DNA of 64,000 bases, taken from Streptomyces sp. NBC_00249 (GTDB lineage Bacteria > Actinomycetota > Actinomycetes > Streptomycetales > Streptomycetaceae). The notes under the pieces were generated by a model, which made no database searches, was not told the DNA's origin, and worked only from the letters and a program-made list of their open reading frames with translations. The stretch lies in assembly GCF_026342355.1 (NCBI RefSeq), contig NZ_JAPEMV010000003.1, positions 620,001 through 684,000 on the forward strand. Reading direction: 5' to 3'. The position numbers and the translations under genes are program-made. Positions 7,259 through 45,800 of the stretch are shown one piece after another. The first letter of the stretch is position 1. Every line of letters begins with the position of its first letter.

Positions 7259-10110
7259 CGAGGCCGGCCCGCCCACGCGAAGCACAAGAAGCACGAGACG
7301 GAGGCGGACACGGACGCGGCGGAACGACGAGGCCCCTGTTCCACCGGGACAAGGAACTCGACCTGATCACCGACGCGATGGACGCCACGCACCACGGCTC
7401 CGGCGGCGGCTCGGTGGTGATCGTCACCGGCGGCCTGGGCACCGGCAAGACCGCCCTGCTGCGGGCACTGCCCGAACGCGCCGAACGCCGCGGCATCCGC
7501 GTCGTCACCGCCAGCGGAGCCGTGTTCGAACGCGACTTCGGCTTCGGGGTGCTCGACCAGCTGCTGACCCCCGTCCTGCCGGGCACCGCCATCGCCCTGC
7601 CCGGCGACACCACGGGCCCCTCGGCGGGCTCCGAGCAGGACGCCGCGCTCCTCGCACTGCTGGCCGAACGCAGCGCGCACACACCGCTGCTCATGCTGGT
7701 CGACGACCTCCAATGGGCCGACGTCCCCTCCCTGCGCTGGCTCGCCCGGCTGGCCGGACGCGTGGCGGAGCTGCGCGTCACCCTGGTCGTCACGCTGCGC
7801 GAGGGCGACCCCGGCGAGGACGGACCGCAGCTCCACCAGCTCACCCAACAGGCCTCCCGCGTCCTGCGGTTGCTCCCGCTGCCCCCCGAGGGCACCGCGG
7901 ACCTGGTCGGCGCCCTGACGGGCCGTCCCGTCGACCCGGCCTGCGCCCGGGCCTGCCACGAGGTGACCGGGGGCCATCCGCTGCTGCTCGCCGCCCTCGT
8001 CGAGGAACTGGCCGGTGCCGGAGAAGGGGCCCTGGACGACGTACGGGCCGTCCACGCGGCCCGGCCCGTGGCCCTGCACGAGAGGTTCGCCGTCGTCCTG
8101 CGCGACCAGCCCATGCCCGTACGGGAGTTCGCCGCCGCCCTCGCCGTGCTCGGCGACGGCGCCGACGAGGAGATGACCGGCCGGCTCGCCGGCCTCGACG
8201 ACACCGGCCGGACCGAAGCCGTCCGGGTACTGCGCCGGCTCGGCCTGCTCGCCGAAGGCCCCGTACCCCGGTTCGTGCACCCGGTGGTGGCCGACGCCGT
8301 CGAGGAGGCGATGACACCCGCCGAGGCCGAGAGCATCCGCGTACACGCCGCCCTGCTGCTGCACCTGGGAGGACACCCCGCGGAACGGGCCGCCGCCCAG
8401 CTGCTCGCCGCCTCCGCCACCTGCCACGAGGACTGGCAGCTCGACGTCCTGCGGGCCGCGGCGGGCGCGGCCCGGCGGCGCTCCGCCCCGGACACCGCGG
8501 CCCGCTACCTGCGCCGCGCCCTGCTCGGCAGCCCGCCCGAAGGACAGGACCGGGCCGAGCTGCTGGTGGAACTGGCCACCGTCGAACGGGACTTCGCGCC
8601 CCGGGTGGCCCTACGGCACTTCGCCCAAGCCCTGATCCTGTTCCCGGACGCGGACCAGCGCGCCCGGGTGGCGGGCCTGATCCCGCCGTTCCTCCTCGAC
8701 GGCTGCCCACCCGCCACCCTCGACACCGTCGTCAGGACGGCGGCCGAACTGGACGGGGCGGCGGAACCCGCCGGCGCCGCCCGCCGGTACGCGCGACGGC
8801 TGGAGGCACGGCTGCGGCACGTCGCCCCGGCCGGTCCCTTCGAGCCGGCCGGCTCCGGCCCCCGCCTGCGGTCCCTGGGCCCCCGCCCCTGCCTGGACAC
8901 CGCGGCCGACCGCGAACTGGTCACCGTACTGCTGCACGGCGCCGCCATGGCCCAGACGGTCACCGCCGCCGAGGCCGTACCGCTCGCCGAACGGCTCCTC
9001 CAGCACGAACCCGCCGCCGCGGACCACGCGCACACGGCCCTGCCGCTGCTGACCGACGTCCTGGTCGCCTCCGACTCCCTCGGCACCATCGGCCCCTGGC
9101 TGCACACCGCCCACGACCGGGCCCGCAGGGAGAACGCCGACGTGCCGCGCGCCGTCATCGCCGTGGAACTCACCCGGCTCGCCCTCGCCCGCGGCGACCT
9201 GACGGGGGCCCGGGCGTACGCCGCGGAGGCACTCGCCCTGGACGTCACCGACTGGGCCACGCTCCAGACCCTTGCCGCCGTCGTACTGACCGCCCTGGAG
9301 GCCCGCGACGCCGCGCTGTGCGAACGGCTGCTGTCCGGGACCCGGGAGGAAGCCGTCCCCGGCCACCGGCCCTCCCCGCGACGGCTCCTCCACGGTGCGG
9401 CCGCCGCACTGCGCGGGGACCTCCCCGCCGCCCTGGACTGCGTCCTCGACTGGGGCCGCACCGCCGAGCACGCCCACTGGCGCAACCCGGGCATGGCGCC
9501 CTGGCGTTCGTGGGCGGCCGCGCTGGAGTACCGGACGGGCAGGTTGGACCGGGCCCACGACCTGATGGACGAGGAGTACGCGCGCGCCCTGAGCTGGGGC
9601 AGCCCGGTGCCCGTCGGACGCGCCCAGCGGGGCAAGGGCGCCCTCACCGAGGGCGCGGGCGGCATCCGGCTGCTGAGGGAGTCCGCGGACACCCTGGAGG
9701 GGACGGCCAACGCCCTCGAACGGGCCCGGACCGCGCTCCTCCTCGGCCGGCGCCTGCTCGCCCGGGGAGAGGCGACCGAGGCCGAGCGCCGGCTGACCCG
9801 TGCCCGCGAGGAAGGCCTCGCCTGCGGCGCGCCCTGGCTGGCAGAACGGGCCGGGCTGGCCCTGCACGGCATCGCCGGATCCCCCCGCGCGGACGTGGTG
9901 GCCGCACTGACCCGTACGGAGCGCCGGGTCGCCGGCCTCGCCGCCCGCGGCGCCTCCAACAAGGCCATCGCCGAGCGGCTGGAGGTGAGTTCGCGGGCCG
10001 TCGAGAAGCACCTCACCCACGCCTACCGCAAGCTGCGCATCGACGGCCGTACCGGTCTCGCCGCGATGTCCCGGCTGCTCTCCGACGACACCGGCCCCGT
10101 GCGCCCGTAG
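7255..10110 (+). CDS. LAL-type LuxR family transcriptional regulator 3
   Basis: This 951-residue LAL regulator starts at ATG 7255, overlapping the stop of regulator 2 (ATGA), so the two are probably made together. Unlike its two neighbours it has a canonical Walker A, GGLGTGKT at residues 59-66, and Walker B LLMLVDD at 145-151 followed by LQWADVPSLRWL. The LuxR helix-turn-helix lies at about 885-945 and includes SNKAIAERLEVSSRAVEKHL. The middle is helical and repeat-rich like other LALs. Expected role: ATP-dependent activator of the PKS and tailoring promoters downstream. The three proteins are homologous but clearly divergent, so this is an old family expansion rather than a fresh tandem duplication. 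Targets cannot be assigned from sequence alone. Confidence 0.91.
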   Translation: MTRPARPREAQEARDGGGHGRGGTTRPLFHRDKELDLITDAMDATHHGSGGGSVVIVTGGLGTGKTALLRALPERAERRGIRVVTASGAVFERDFGFGVLDQLLTPVLPGTAIALPGDTTGPSAGSEQDAALLALLAERSAHTPLLMLVDDLQWADVPSLRWLARLAGRVAELRVTLVVTLREGDPGEDGPQLHQLTQQASRVLRLLPLPPEGTADLVGALTGRPVDPACARACHEVTGGHPLLLAALVEELAGAGEGALDDVRAVHAARPVALHERFAVVLRDQPMPVREFAAALAVLGDGADEEMTGRLAGLDDTGRTEAVRVLRRLGLLAEGPVPRFVHPVVADAVEEAMTPAEAESIRVHAALLLHLGGHPAERAAAQLLAASATCHEDWQLDVLRAAAGAARRRSAPDTAARYLRRALLGSPPEGQDRAELLVELATVERDFAPRVALRHFAQALILFPDADQRARVAGLIPPFLLDGCPPATLDTVVRTAAELDGAAEPAGAARRYARRLEARLRHVAPAGPFEPAGSGPRLRSLGPRPCLDTAADRELVTVLLHGAAMAQTVTAAEAVPLAERLLQHEPAAADHAHTALPLLTDVLVASDSLGTIGPWLHTAHDRARRENADVPRAVIAVELTRLALARGDLTGARAYAAEALALDVTDWATLQTLAAVVLTALEARDAALCERLLSGTREEAVPGHRPSPRRLLHGAAAALRGDLPAALDCVLDWGRTAEHAHWRNPGMAPWRSWAAALEYRTGRLDRAHDLMDEEYARALSWGSPVPVGRAQRGKGALTEGAGGIRLLRESADTLEGTANALERARTALLLGRRLLARGEATEAERRLTRAREEGLACGAPWLAERAGLALHGIAGSPRADVVAALTRTERRVAGLAARGASNKAIAERLEVSSRAVEKHLTHAYRKLRIDGRTGLAAMSRLLSDDTGPVRP

Positions 10111-10129
10111 CGCCCCGTAGTGCCCTGAC

Positions 10130-10195
10130 GGCGGAGGGAGACGACCGAACCGAACCGAAACTCCTACGGTACCGTCGGTAACCGTACCCTCCGCC
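10130..10195. terminator. inverted-repeat element downstream of the regulator operon
   Basis: GGCGGAGGG (10130-10138) pairs perfectly with CCCTCCGCC (10187-10195). Between them lie three tandem CCGAA units (from about 10144) and the 10-bp palindrome ACGGTACCGT (10166-10175), followed by CGGTAACCG. It could terminate the regulator transcript, serve as an operator for the P450 promoter, or both. It lies in the 269-bp gap 10111-10379, which holds no gene. Confidence 0.35.
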
Positions 10196-10233
10196 CCCCG
10201 CCCACAGGGTTAGCGCACCTGGGATTGATTTCG

Positions 10234-10263
10234 TTGACACCCTTCAACGCGTCTTCATACCTT
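10234..10263 (+). promoter_or_regulatory. predicted promoter for the P450-ferredoxin-oxidase block
   Basis: A consensus -35, TTGACA (10234-10239), is followed after 18 bp by TACCTT (10258-10263), which fits the TAnnnT pattern of vegetative-type -10 boxes. This AT-richer patch stands out from the surrounding GC-rich sequence. It would give a leader of roughly 110 nt before the P450 start at 10380. TTCA recurs at 10243, 10254 and 10262 across the spacer and -10. Confidence 0.45.
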
Positions 10264-10379
10264 CATTTTCGGCGGTGATCGAACTGCGTGGCCGAGGCCC
10301 TGTCGAGGCCGGATTCCCACAGAGCCTCAGCACATCCCGCCTCGGTCGAAGAATGCGTGCCAGCCAGGAGAGGGAAGAA

Positions 10380-13545
<3,166 letters not shown>

Positions 13546-13577
13546 ACCCTTCCGGGTCATCACGTCGCGAATCGTCA

Positions 13578-13598
13578 CGGGGGTCCCCCCGGCATGCC
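13578..13598 (+). terminator. stacked dyads between the oxidase gene and the first PKS gene
   Basis: CGGGG (13578-13582) pairs with CCCCG (13587-13591) over a 4-nt loop, directly followed by the palindrome GGCATGCC (13591-13598). This is the main structure in the 119-bp gap 13546-13664. It may be a terminator for the tailoring block or an operator for the PKS. No -35/-10 pair is convincing here. Confidence 0.3.
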
Positions 13599-13664
13599 CG
13601 CACGCCGAAATGCGCTGCGGCACCAGCAAATTGGCAGTAGTTCAACGGGTCGATGGAGCACATA

Positions 13665-36800
<23,136 letters not shown>

Positions 36801-36883
36801 ACCACGGAGTCGGCGGCGACCCGCCGCGCACCGCCCATCTGCCGGCTTCCGGCCCCACCAGCTCGACGTAAAAGGTGACTCAG

Positions 36884-39800
36884 GTGTCCGACCTCCAGGC
36901 CAACCTCCAGGCGAACAACAACGAGGAAAAGCTCCGCTACTTCCTCAAGCGGGTATCGGCCGACCTCCACGAGGCCCGCGAGCGGCTGCGGGACCTCGAC
37001 GCGGCACAGCACGAGCCGATCGCCATCGTCGCGATGAGCTGCCGTTTCCCCGGCGGCATCACCTCACCCGAGGGCCTCTGGCAGTTCCTCGCGGACGGCG
37101 GGGACGCCATCACCGCCTTCCCCGCCGACCGCGGCTGGGACCTCGAGTCCCTCTACGACCCCGACCCGGACAGCCGTGGCACCAGCCACGTCCGGGACGG
37201 CGGATTCCTCGACGGGATCGACCTCTTCGACGCCGGCCTCTTCGACATCTCGCCGCGCGAGGCCCTCACCATGGACCCCCAGCAGCGCCTGTTGCTGGAG
37301 TCCTGCTGGGAGACGTTCGAACGGGCCGGAATCGACCCCACGACCCTCAAGGGCAGCCGTACCGGCGTGTTCACGGGCGTGATGTACCACGACCACACCT
37401 CGGTGCTCGCCCAGGCCGTCGAGGACGTCGACGGCTACATCGGCACGGGCAGCGCCGCGAGCGTCGTATCCGGACGGGTCTCGTACACCTTCGGACTGGA
37501 AGGGCCCGCGGTGACCGTCGACACCGCGTGCTCCTCCTCCCTGGTCGCCCTGCACCTCGCCGTCCAGGCTCTCCGGCGGGGCGAATGCGACCTGGCACTC
37601 GCGGGCGGGGTGACCGCCATGCTCACGCCCACGTCCTTCGTCGACTTCAGCCGGCAGCGCGGACTGGCCGCCGACGGCCGCTGCAAGCCCTTCGCGGCCG
37701 CCGCCGACGGCACCGGCTGGAGCGAGGGCGCGGGCATGCTCCTGGTGGAGCGGCTCTCCGACGCCCGCCGCAACGGCCACCAGGTCCTGGCGGTCGTCCG
37801 CGGCTCGGCCGTGAACCAGGACGGCGCCTCCAACGGCCTCACCGCCCCGAACGGCCCTTCGCAGCAGCGGGTGATCCTGCAGGCGCTCGCCGACGCCGGG
37901 CTGTCCGCCACCGAGGTGGACGCGGTGGAGGCACACGGCACGGGGACGACGCTGGGTGACCCGATCGAAGCGCAGGCGCTGCTGGCGACGTACGGGCAGG
38001 ATCGGCCGGCGGACCGGCCGTTGTGGCTGGGGTCGTTGAAGTCGAACATCGGGCACACCCAGGCCGCGGCCGGGGTGGGCGGGATCATCAAGATGGTCGA
38101 GGCGATGCGCCACGGAGTCCTGCCGAAGACCCTCCACGTGGACGCGCCGACCCCGCACGTCGACTGGTCGGCCGGAGCCGTACGCCTCCTCACCGAGCCC
38201 GTCGCCTGGCCGGAACACGACCGCCCCCGACGGGCGGCGGTCTCCTCGTTCGGCTTCAGCGGAACCAACGCCCACGTCGTCATCGAGGAGCCCCCGACGC
38301 CGGAGCACGGGCCGGCCGACGGCGCGGGCGACCCGGCGCGGGCAACACCCGTACTGCTCTCGGGGAAGAACGCGGCCGCGCTGCGCGGCCAGGCCGCCCG
38401 GCTCCTCGTCCACACGGAGAACCACCCCGACGGGTCCCTGGCCGACCTGGGCCTGTCCACGGCGACGACCCGGGCCGCCCTGGACCACCGGGCGGCGATC
38501 GTGGCATCGGACCGCGACGAACTGCGCCGCGCGCTGGAGCTGCTCGCGCGGGACGACGCCGGGGGCGCGGGCACGGTGACCGGCGTCGTCAAACCCCGGC
38601 AGACGATGGCGTTCCTCTTCTCCGGGCAGGGAAGCCAACGGCTCGGGATGGGCCGTGAGCTGTACGCGGCCTTCCCGGTGTTCGCCGAGGCCTTCGACAC
38701 GGTGTGCTCCGCACTGGACGCGCACCTCGAACTCCCGCTGAAGAGTGTGGTGTTCGGTGTGGACGCGGAACTGCTGAACCGGACGGAGTACGCGCAACCG
38801 GCGCTGTTCGCGGTCGAAGTGGCCCTGTACCGGCTGGTGGATTCCTGGGGGGTCCGGCCGGACTTCCTGGCGGGCCATTCGGTGGGCGAGTTCGCTGCCG
38901 CCCATGTGGCGGGTGTGTTCTCACTGTCGGATGCGGCGCGGCTGGTGGCGGCGCGCGGCCGTCTGATGCAGGCGCTCCCGGCCGGAGGTGTCATGGTCGC
39001 GGTGCAGGCCTCGGAGGACGAGGTACGGGAACTGCTCGCCGGGTATGAGGAGCACGCGGGCATCGCCGCCGTCAACGGGCCTTCGTCCGTGGTGGTTTCG
39101 GGCGCGGAGGACGCCGTAGCGGCAGTGGTCGGGCGGCTGTCGGACGACGGCCGCAAGTCGAAGGCGCTGTCCGTCTCGCACGCCTTCCACTCGCCGCTGA
39201 TGGACCCGATGCTGGCCGACTTCCGGGCCGTGGTGGAGGGCGTCTCCTTCGGAGCCCCGCGCGTCCCGGTCGTCTCCACCGTCACCGGACATCCGGTCCC
39301 GGCGGAGGAGTTCGGCTCCGCCGACTACTGGGTGCGCCACGTCCGCGAGGCGGTCCGCTTCGCCGACGCCGTCACCGCCCTCGCCGGGGAAGGTGCGAAC
39401 ACCTTCCTGGAGATCGGCCCGGGCGGGATCCTGACCGCCCTGGCGCAGACCGCCCTGGAAGGCGACGCTGCCGTCGTCCCCCTCCTGCGCGCGGACCGGC
39501 TCGAGGACGTGGCCGTCGCCACCGCCCTCGCGGGGCTCCACGTCCACGGCACGCCCGTCGACTGGACGGCCGTCCACGCCGGACGCGGAGCCCGCCGCGT
39601 CGACCTCCCCACGTACGCCTTCCAGCGCGAGCACTACCGGCTGGAGACGCGGCCCGCCCCGGGCGATCTCACCCGCGCCGGTCTCTGGTCGGCCGATCAC
39701 CCGCTGCTGGGCGCCGTCGTCACCCTGGCCGACGGTGAAGGGGTCCTGCTGACGGGCCGGGTGTCGCTCACCACGCACCCCTGGCTCGCCGACCACGTGG

Positions 39801-42800
39801 TGACGGGTGCGGTGCTCCTGCCCGGAACGGCGCTCGTCGAGCTGGCGTTCCGGGCCGGCGACCAGGTGGGGTGCGCCCGGATCGAGGAACTGACCCTGGA
39901 AGCCCCCCTGGTCCTGCCCGGACAGGGCGGCGTACAGCTCCAGGTGGTCGTCGACGGCCCCGGCGCGAACGGCCTGCGCGCCGTACGGGTGTACTCGCGG
40001 CACGACGACGCCCTGGCGGCGGACGCCTGGACCTGCCACGCCTCGGGACTCCTGTCGGCCGGTGCGGGCACCCGCCCGGACCGGAGCCCGGACACGCCCT
40101 CGGACCCCGCGCTCACCGAGTGGCCCCCCGCCGGAGCCGAACCGCTCGACGCCGGAGCCCTCTACGACCGGATGACCGAACTCGGCCTGGAATACGGCCC
40201 GGTGTTCCGGGGCGTCCGGACCGGGTGGCGGCGCGGCGAAGACGTCTTCGCGGAGATCGCCCTGCCCGAAGGAACCGACGTCACCGGCTTCGGCATGCAC
40301 CCCGCGCTGTTCGACGCCGCCCTCCACACGGCGGGTCTCGACGCCCGCGCGGCGCGCGCCGACGGACCCCGGATCCCGTTCGCGTGGAACGGGGTCGACC
40401 TCCACGCGACCGGGGCCACCGCGTTACGGCTCCGCCTCACGCCGGCGGCGGCCGGGAAGGGCGCGGCGTCGCTGTCCCTCGCGGACGCCACGGGCCGTCC
40501 GGTGCTCTCCGTGGAGTCCCTGGACCTGCGCCCGGTCGCCGTGGAACAGCTGGCCACCGCCGGGGGAGACCGTGCCGGGGGGCTGTTCCGGCTGGAGTGG
40601 AAGCCGGCCGCGGACCCCGCTCCCGCCTCGGAGCTGCCGGTCGCAATGTTCGACACCCTGGCCGGGCTGCCCGCCGACGGGACCCCCGTCCCCGACCTGG
40701 TGGCGGTACCGGCGCCGGTACCCGCCCCGGGGAGCGCGGGGACGGCGACGGCGGCCCGCCCGGCCGCGGCTGCCCAGGCGGCGCTGGAACTGGTACAGGA
40801 GTGGCTGTCGGACGAGCGGTACGCCGCCTCGCGGCTGCTGATCGTCACCCGGGGCGCGGTCGCCGTCGAACCGGCCGCGGCCGCCGACCCCGCGCAGGCG
40901 GCGGTCTGGGGCCTGGTGCGTTCGGCGCAGGCGGAGAACCCCGACCGCTTCGTCCTCGTCGACGTCGACGTCGAGGCCGATGCCGACGGGGACGACCTGC
41001 CGCCGCTCGCGGCCGCGGCCGCCACGGGCGAGCCGCAGCTGGCGGTACGCGGGAAGGCGCTGTTCGCGCCCCGGCTGGTGCGCGCGGCCGAACCGCCGGC
41101 GGGCGGCGAGGCCCCCGCCGCCACGGTGTTCGCGCCGCACGGCACGGTCCTGGTGACCGGCGCGTCCGGGGTACTGGGGCGCGTGGTGGCCCGGCACCTG
41201 GTGGCCGAGCACGGCGTCCGACGGCTGGTCCTGGCGAGCCGTCGCGGTCCCACCGCCGACGGCGCGGCCGAGTTCGCGGCCGAGCTCGGCGCACTGGGCG
41301 CCGAGGTGGACACCGTGGCCTGCGACGTGGCCGACCGGGAGGCCCTGGCCGGGCTGCTGGACTCACTGCCGGCCGCCCACCCGCTGACGGGCGTGGTCCA
41401 CGCCGCGGGCGTGACCGACGACGGCGTCGTACCGGCCCTGACACCCGAACGGGTATCGAAGGTGTTCGGCCCGAAGGTGGCCGGAGCCCTGCACCTGGAC
41501 GAACTGACCCGGGGCCTCGACCTGTCGGCCTTCGTGCTGTTCTCCTCGGCCGCCGGAGTCTTCGGCAACCCCGGACAGGGCAACTACGCCGCCGCGAACG
41601 CCGCCCTGGACGCACTGGCCCACACCCGCCGAGCGGCCGGCCTGCCCGGCCTGTCGCTGGCGTGGGGCCTGTGGGCGACCACCAGCGCCCTCACCGCCAC
41701 CCTCGCCGACGCCGACCACCGGCGCATGAACCGCTCCGGGCTCGTCGCGCTGGAGACCGGAGAAGGCCTCGGACTCCTCGACGCCGCCCTGCGCTCCACC
41801 GAGCCGCTGCTCGTACCCGTCCGCTGGGACCCGCCCGCGCTGCGCGAACAGGCCCGCGCGGGGGCACTGCCCCCGCTCCTACGGGACCTGGTCCCCGCGC
41901 CCGTACGCCGTACCGAGGCGGCCGCGGCGACCTCCGGGGACACGGCCCGCTCCGCACTGTCGGAGCGGCTGCGGGAACTGCCCGAGGGCCGCCGCACCGA
42001 GCTGCTCGTCGAACTCGTACGCGCGCACGCGGCCTCCGTACTGGGACACGACCGGCCCGAATCCGTACAGGCCACCCAGGCGTTCCGGGAGCTGGGCTTC
42101 GACTCCCTCACCGCCGTCGAACTCCGCAACCGCCTCGTCTCCGCGACCGGCGTACGACTGCCGGCCGGGCTCGTCTTCGACCACCCGACCCCCGACGCGC
42201 TCGCCCGCCACCTCCTCGGCCAACTGGACGGAACCCGCCCGGCCGCGACCGCCCGGGCCGCCACCCCGACCGGGGGAGCCGCCGACGAGCCCCTCGCCAT
42301 CGTCGCCATGAGCTGCCGATACCCGGGCGGCGTGCGGTCCCCCGAGGACCTGTGGCACCTCCTCTCCACGGGCACCGACGCCATATCCGACTTCCCCACC
42401 GACCGCGGCTGGGACCTCGACCTCCTCGCCGAGCACGACACCACCGGCTCCAGCAGCACCCGCAAGGGCGGATTCCTCTACGACGCGGGCGAGTTCGACG
42501 CGGCGTTCTTCGGGATCTCCCCGCGCGAGGCCCTCGCCATGGACCCCCAGCAGCGGCTGCTGCTGGAGACCTCCTGGGAGGCGTTCGAACGGGCCGGCAT
42601 CGACCCCGCCATGCTGCGCGGCAGCCGCACCGGAGTCTTCACCGGCGTCATGTACCACGACTACGCCTCCTCGCTCCGGTCGGTCCCGGAGGGGGTGGAA
42701 GGCTTCCTCGGCACCGGCAACTCCGGGAGCGTCATCTCCGGCCGCCTCTCCTACACCTTCGGCCTCGAAGGCCCCGCGGTGACGGTGGACACCGCCTGCT

Positions 42801-45800
42801 CCTCGTCGCTCGTCGCCCTGCACCTGGCGGTCCAGGCGCTGCGCCAGGGCGAGTGCGAACTCGCCCTGGCGGGCGGGGTGACCGTCATGGCCGGCCCGGG
42901 CGCCTTCGTGGAGTTCAGCCGCCAGCGCGGCCTGGCCGCTGACGGCCGCTGCAAGGCCTTCTCCGCGAACGCCGACGGCACCGGATGGGGCGAGGGCGTG
43001 GGCATGCTGCTGGTGGAGCGGCTGTCGGACGCCCGGCGCAACGGCCACCCGGTGCTGGCGGTGGTGCGGGGGAGTGCCGTGAACCAGGACGGTGCGTCGA
43101 ACGGGCTCACGGCCCCGAACGGGCCGGCGCAGCAGCGCGTCATCGAACAGGCCCTGGCGAGTGCGGGGTTGTCCGCTGCGGACGTGGATGTGGTGGAGGC
43201 GCACGGTACGGGGACCCGGCTGGGTGATCCGATCGAGGCGCAGGCGCTGCTGGCGACGTACGGGCAGGACCGTCCGTCCGATCGGCCGTTGTGGCTGGGG
43301 TCGTTGAAGTCGAACATCGGGCACACTCAGGCGGCGGCCGGGGTGGGCGGGATCATCAAGATGGTCGAGGCGATGCGCCACGGCGTCCTGCCGAAGACCC
43401 TCCACGTGGACGAACCCTCCCCGCACGTCGACTGGTCGGCCGGAGCTGTCCGCCTCCTGACCGAACCCGTGGCATGGACAGAACACGACCGGCCCCGACG
43501 GGCGGCCGTCTCCTCGTTCGGTTTCAGCGGCACCAACGCCCACGTCGTCCTCGAACAGGCACCGGCCGTCACCCGGCCCGCCCCGGAGACGACGCCCGCA
43601 CCGCCGTTCGCGGCGCCCTGGGTCCTGTCCGCCAAGACCCCGGACGCGCTGCGCGCGCAGGCACGGCGACTCCTGTCGTACGCGAGGCAACATGCACAGG
43701 ACGACGACGGACGCCATGAGGTGGCGTACTCGCTGGCCACCGGCCGCACCGCCCTGGAGCACCGCGCCGCAGTGGTGGCAGCGGACGCGGCCGGCGCCCT
43801 GGAGGGGCTGGCAGCCCTCGCGAACGGCGACGTGTCGCGGTCCGTGGTGCGGGCCGTCGCCGTGCCCGGTACGAAGCGGGCCTTCCTGTTCTCGGGGCAG
43901 GGGAGCCAGCGGCTCGGGATGGGACGTGAACTGCACGCGGCCTTCCCGGTGTTCGCCGAGGCCTTCGATGCCGCGTGCTCCGCACTGGACACGCACCTCG
44001 AACTGCCGCTGAAGAGTGTGGTGTTCGGTGAGGACGTGGAGTTGCTGAACCGGACGGAGTATGCGCAGCCGGCGTTGTTCGTGGTCGAGGTGGCGTTGTT
44101 CCGGCTGGTGGAGTCGTGGGGTGTGCGGGCGGACTTCCTGGCCGGGCATTCGGTGGGCGAGTTCGCCGCCGCCCATGTGGCGGGGGTCTTCTCCCTCGAA
44201 GACGCGGCCGCTCTGGTGGCTGCGCGTGGCCGTCTGATGCAGGCGCTCCCGGCCGGGGGTGTCATGGTCGCCGTACAGGCCTCGGAGGATGAGGTACGGG
44301 AACTGCTGGCCGGCTACGAGGACCGCGTGGGCGTCGCCGCCGTCAACGGGCCCTCAGCCGTGGTGGTTTCGGGCGCTCAGGACGCCGTGTCCGCGGTCGT
44401 CGACCGGTTGTCGGCCGACGGCCGCAAGTCGAAGGCGCTGTCGGTCTCGCACGCCTTCCACTCGCCGCTCATGGACCCGATGCTGGCCGACTTCCGCAAG
44501 GTCGTGGAGACGGTCACCTTCCACGCCCCGCGCCTGCCGGTCGTCTCCACGCTCACCGGCCGTCCGGTGGCGACCGACGAGTTCTGCTCCGTCGACTACT
44601 GGGTCCGCCACGTCCGCGAGGCCGTGCGCTTCGCCGATGCCGTCACCGCCCTCACCGACGAGGGGGCGGGCACCTTCCTGGAGATCGGCCCCGGCGGGGT
44701 CCTGACCGCGCTGGCCCAGGACGTCCTGGACGACGCGCACGCCGCGACCGTCCCCCTCCTGCGCGCCGACCGCCCCGAGGCCCTGGCCGTCATCACCGCC
44801 CTCGCCCAGCTCCACGTCCACGGCACGCCCGTCGACTGGACGGCCGTCTTCGCCGGACGCCGCGTTCAGCGCGTCGACCTGCCCACCTACGCCTTCCAAC
44901 GCACCCGCTACTGGCTCGAATCCGCTCCCGCACCCGGGAACGTCGCAGCCGCCGGCCTGGCCGAAGCCGGTCACGCCCTGCTCGGAGCCGCGGTCGCGCT
45001 CGCGGACGGCGAGGGGATCGTCCTGACGGGGCGGCTGTCACAAGCGACCCACCCCTGGCTCGCCGACCACGTGGTGATGGGGGCCGTACTGCTCCCCGGC
45101 ACCGCTCTGGTGGACCTGGCCCTGCACGCCGCCCGCGACGAGGCCGTCCGGTGCGACCGGCTGGACGAGCTGGTCCTCGGGGCCCCGCTCGTCGTGCCGG
45201 ACGATGCCGCCGTCCGGATCCAGGTCCGCGTCGGCGTATCCGACGGCAACGGCCGCCGTCCCCTGGAGATCCACTCCCGCACCGAGGGTGCGCCGTCCGA
45301 CGAGCCGTGGACCCGCCACGCGGCCGGGACGCTGTCGTCCGCCGCGACCGCCGACGCCGCCACCCCGCTCGCCGACTGGCCGCCGTCGGAGGCGGTCTCC
45401 GTTCCCGCTGAGGTCGTGGACTCCCTGTACGCGCGGATGGCGGGCCTGGGGCTCGACTACGGCCCGCTGTTCCGGGGAGTGCGCGCCGCGTGGACGCGGG
45501 ACGACGTCCTCTTCGCCGAAGTGGAACTGCCCGAGGGGACCGACGTGTCCGGCTTCGGACTGCACCCGGCGCTGCTGGACGCGGCTCTGCACACCGTCGC
45601 CCTCGGCACCGGCCTCCTCGGCCCCGACGCCGATGCCGCTGACCGGGCACGGGTTCCGTTCTCCTGGAGCGGGGTCACGGTGCACGACCTGCCCCCGGCG
45701 GGTGCGTCGGCCCTGCGGATCCGGCTGGCTCCCGCCGGTCCGGACACCGTCTCGCTGCTTGCCGCCGATGCCCTCGGCCGGAGCCTGGCCTCCGTCGACG

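Noticed and set aside
10243-10265. TTCA direct repeats as a SARP operator
   Set aside because: The 11-bp spacing of the first two fits, but they overlap the proposed -10, the third is off register, and no SARP gene is present here.
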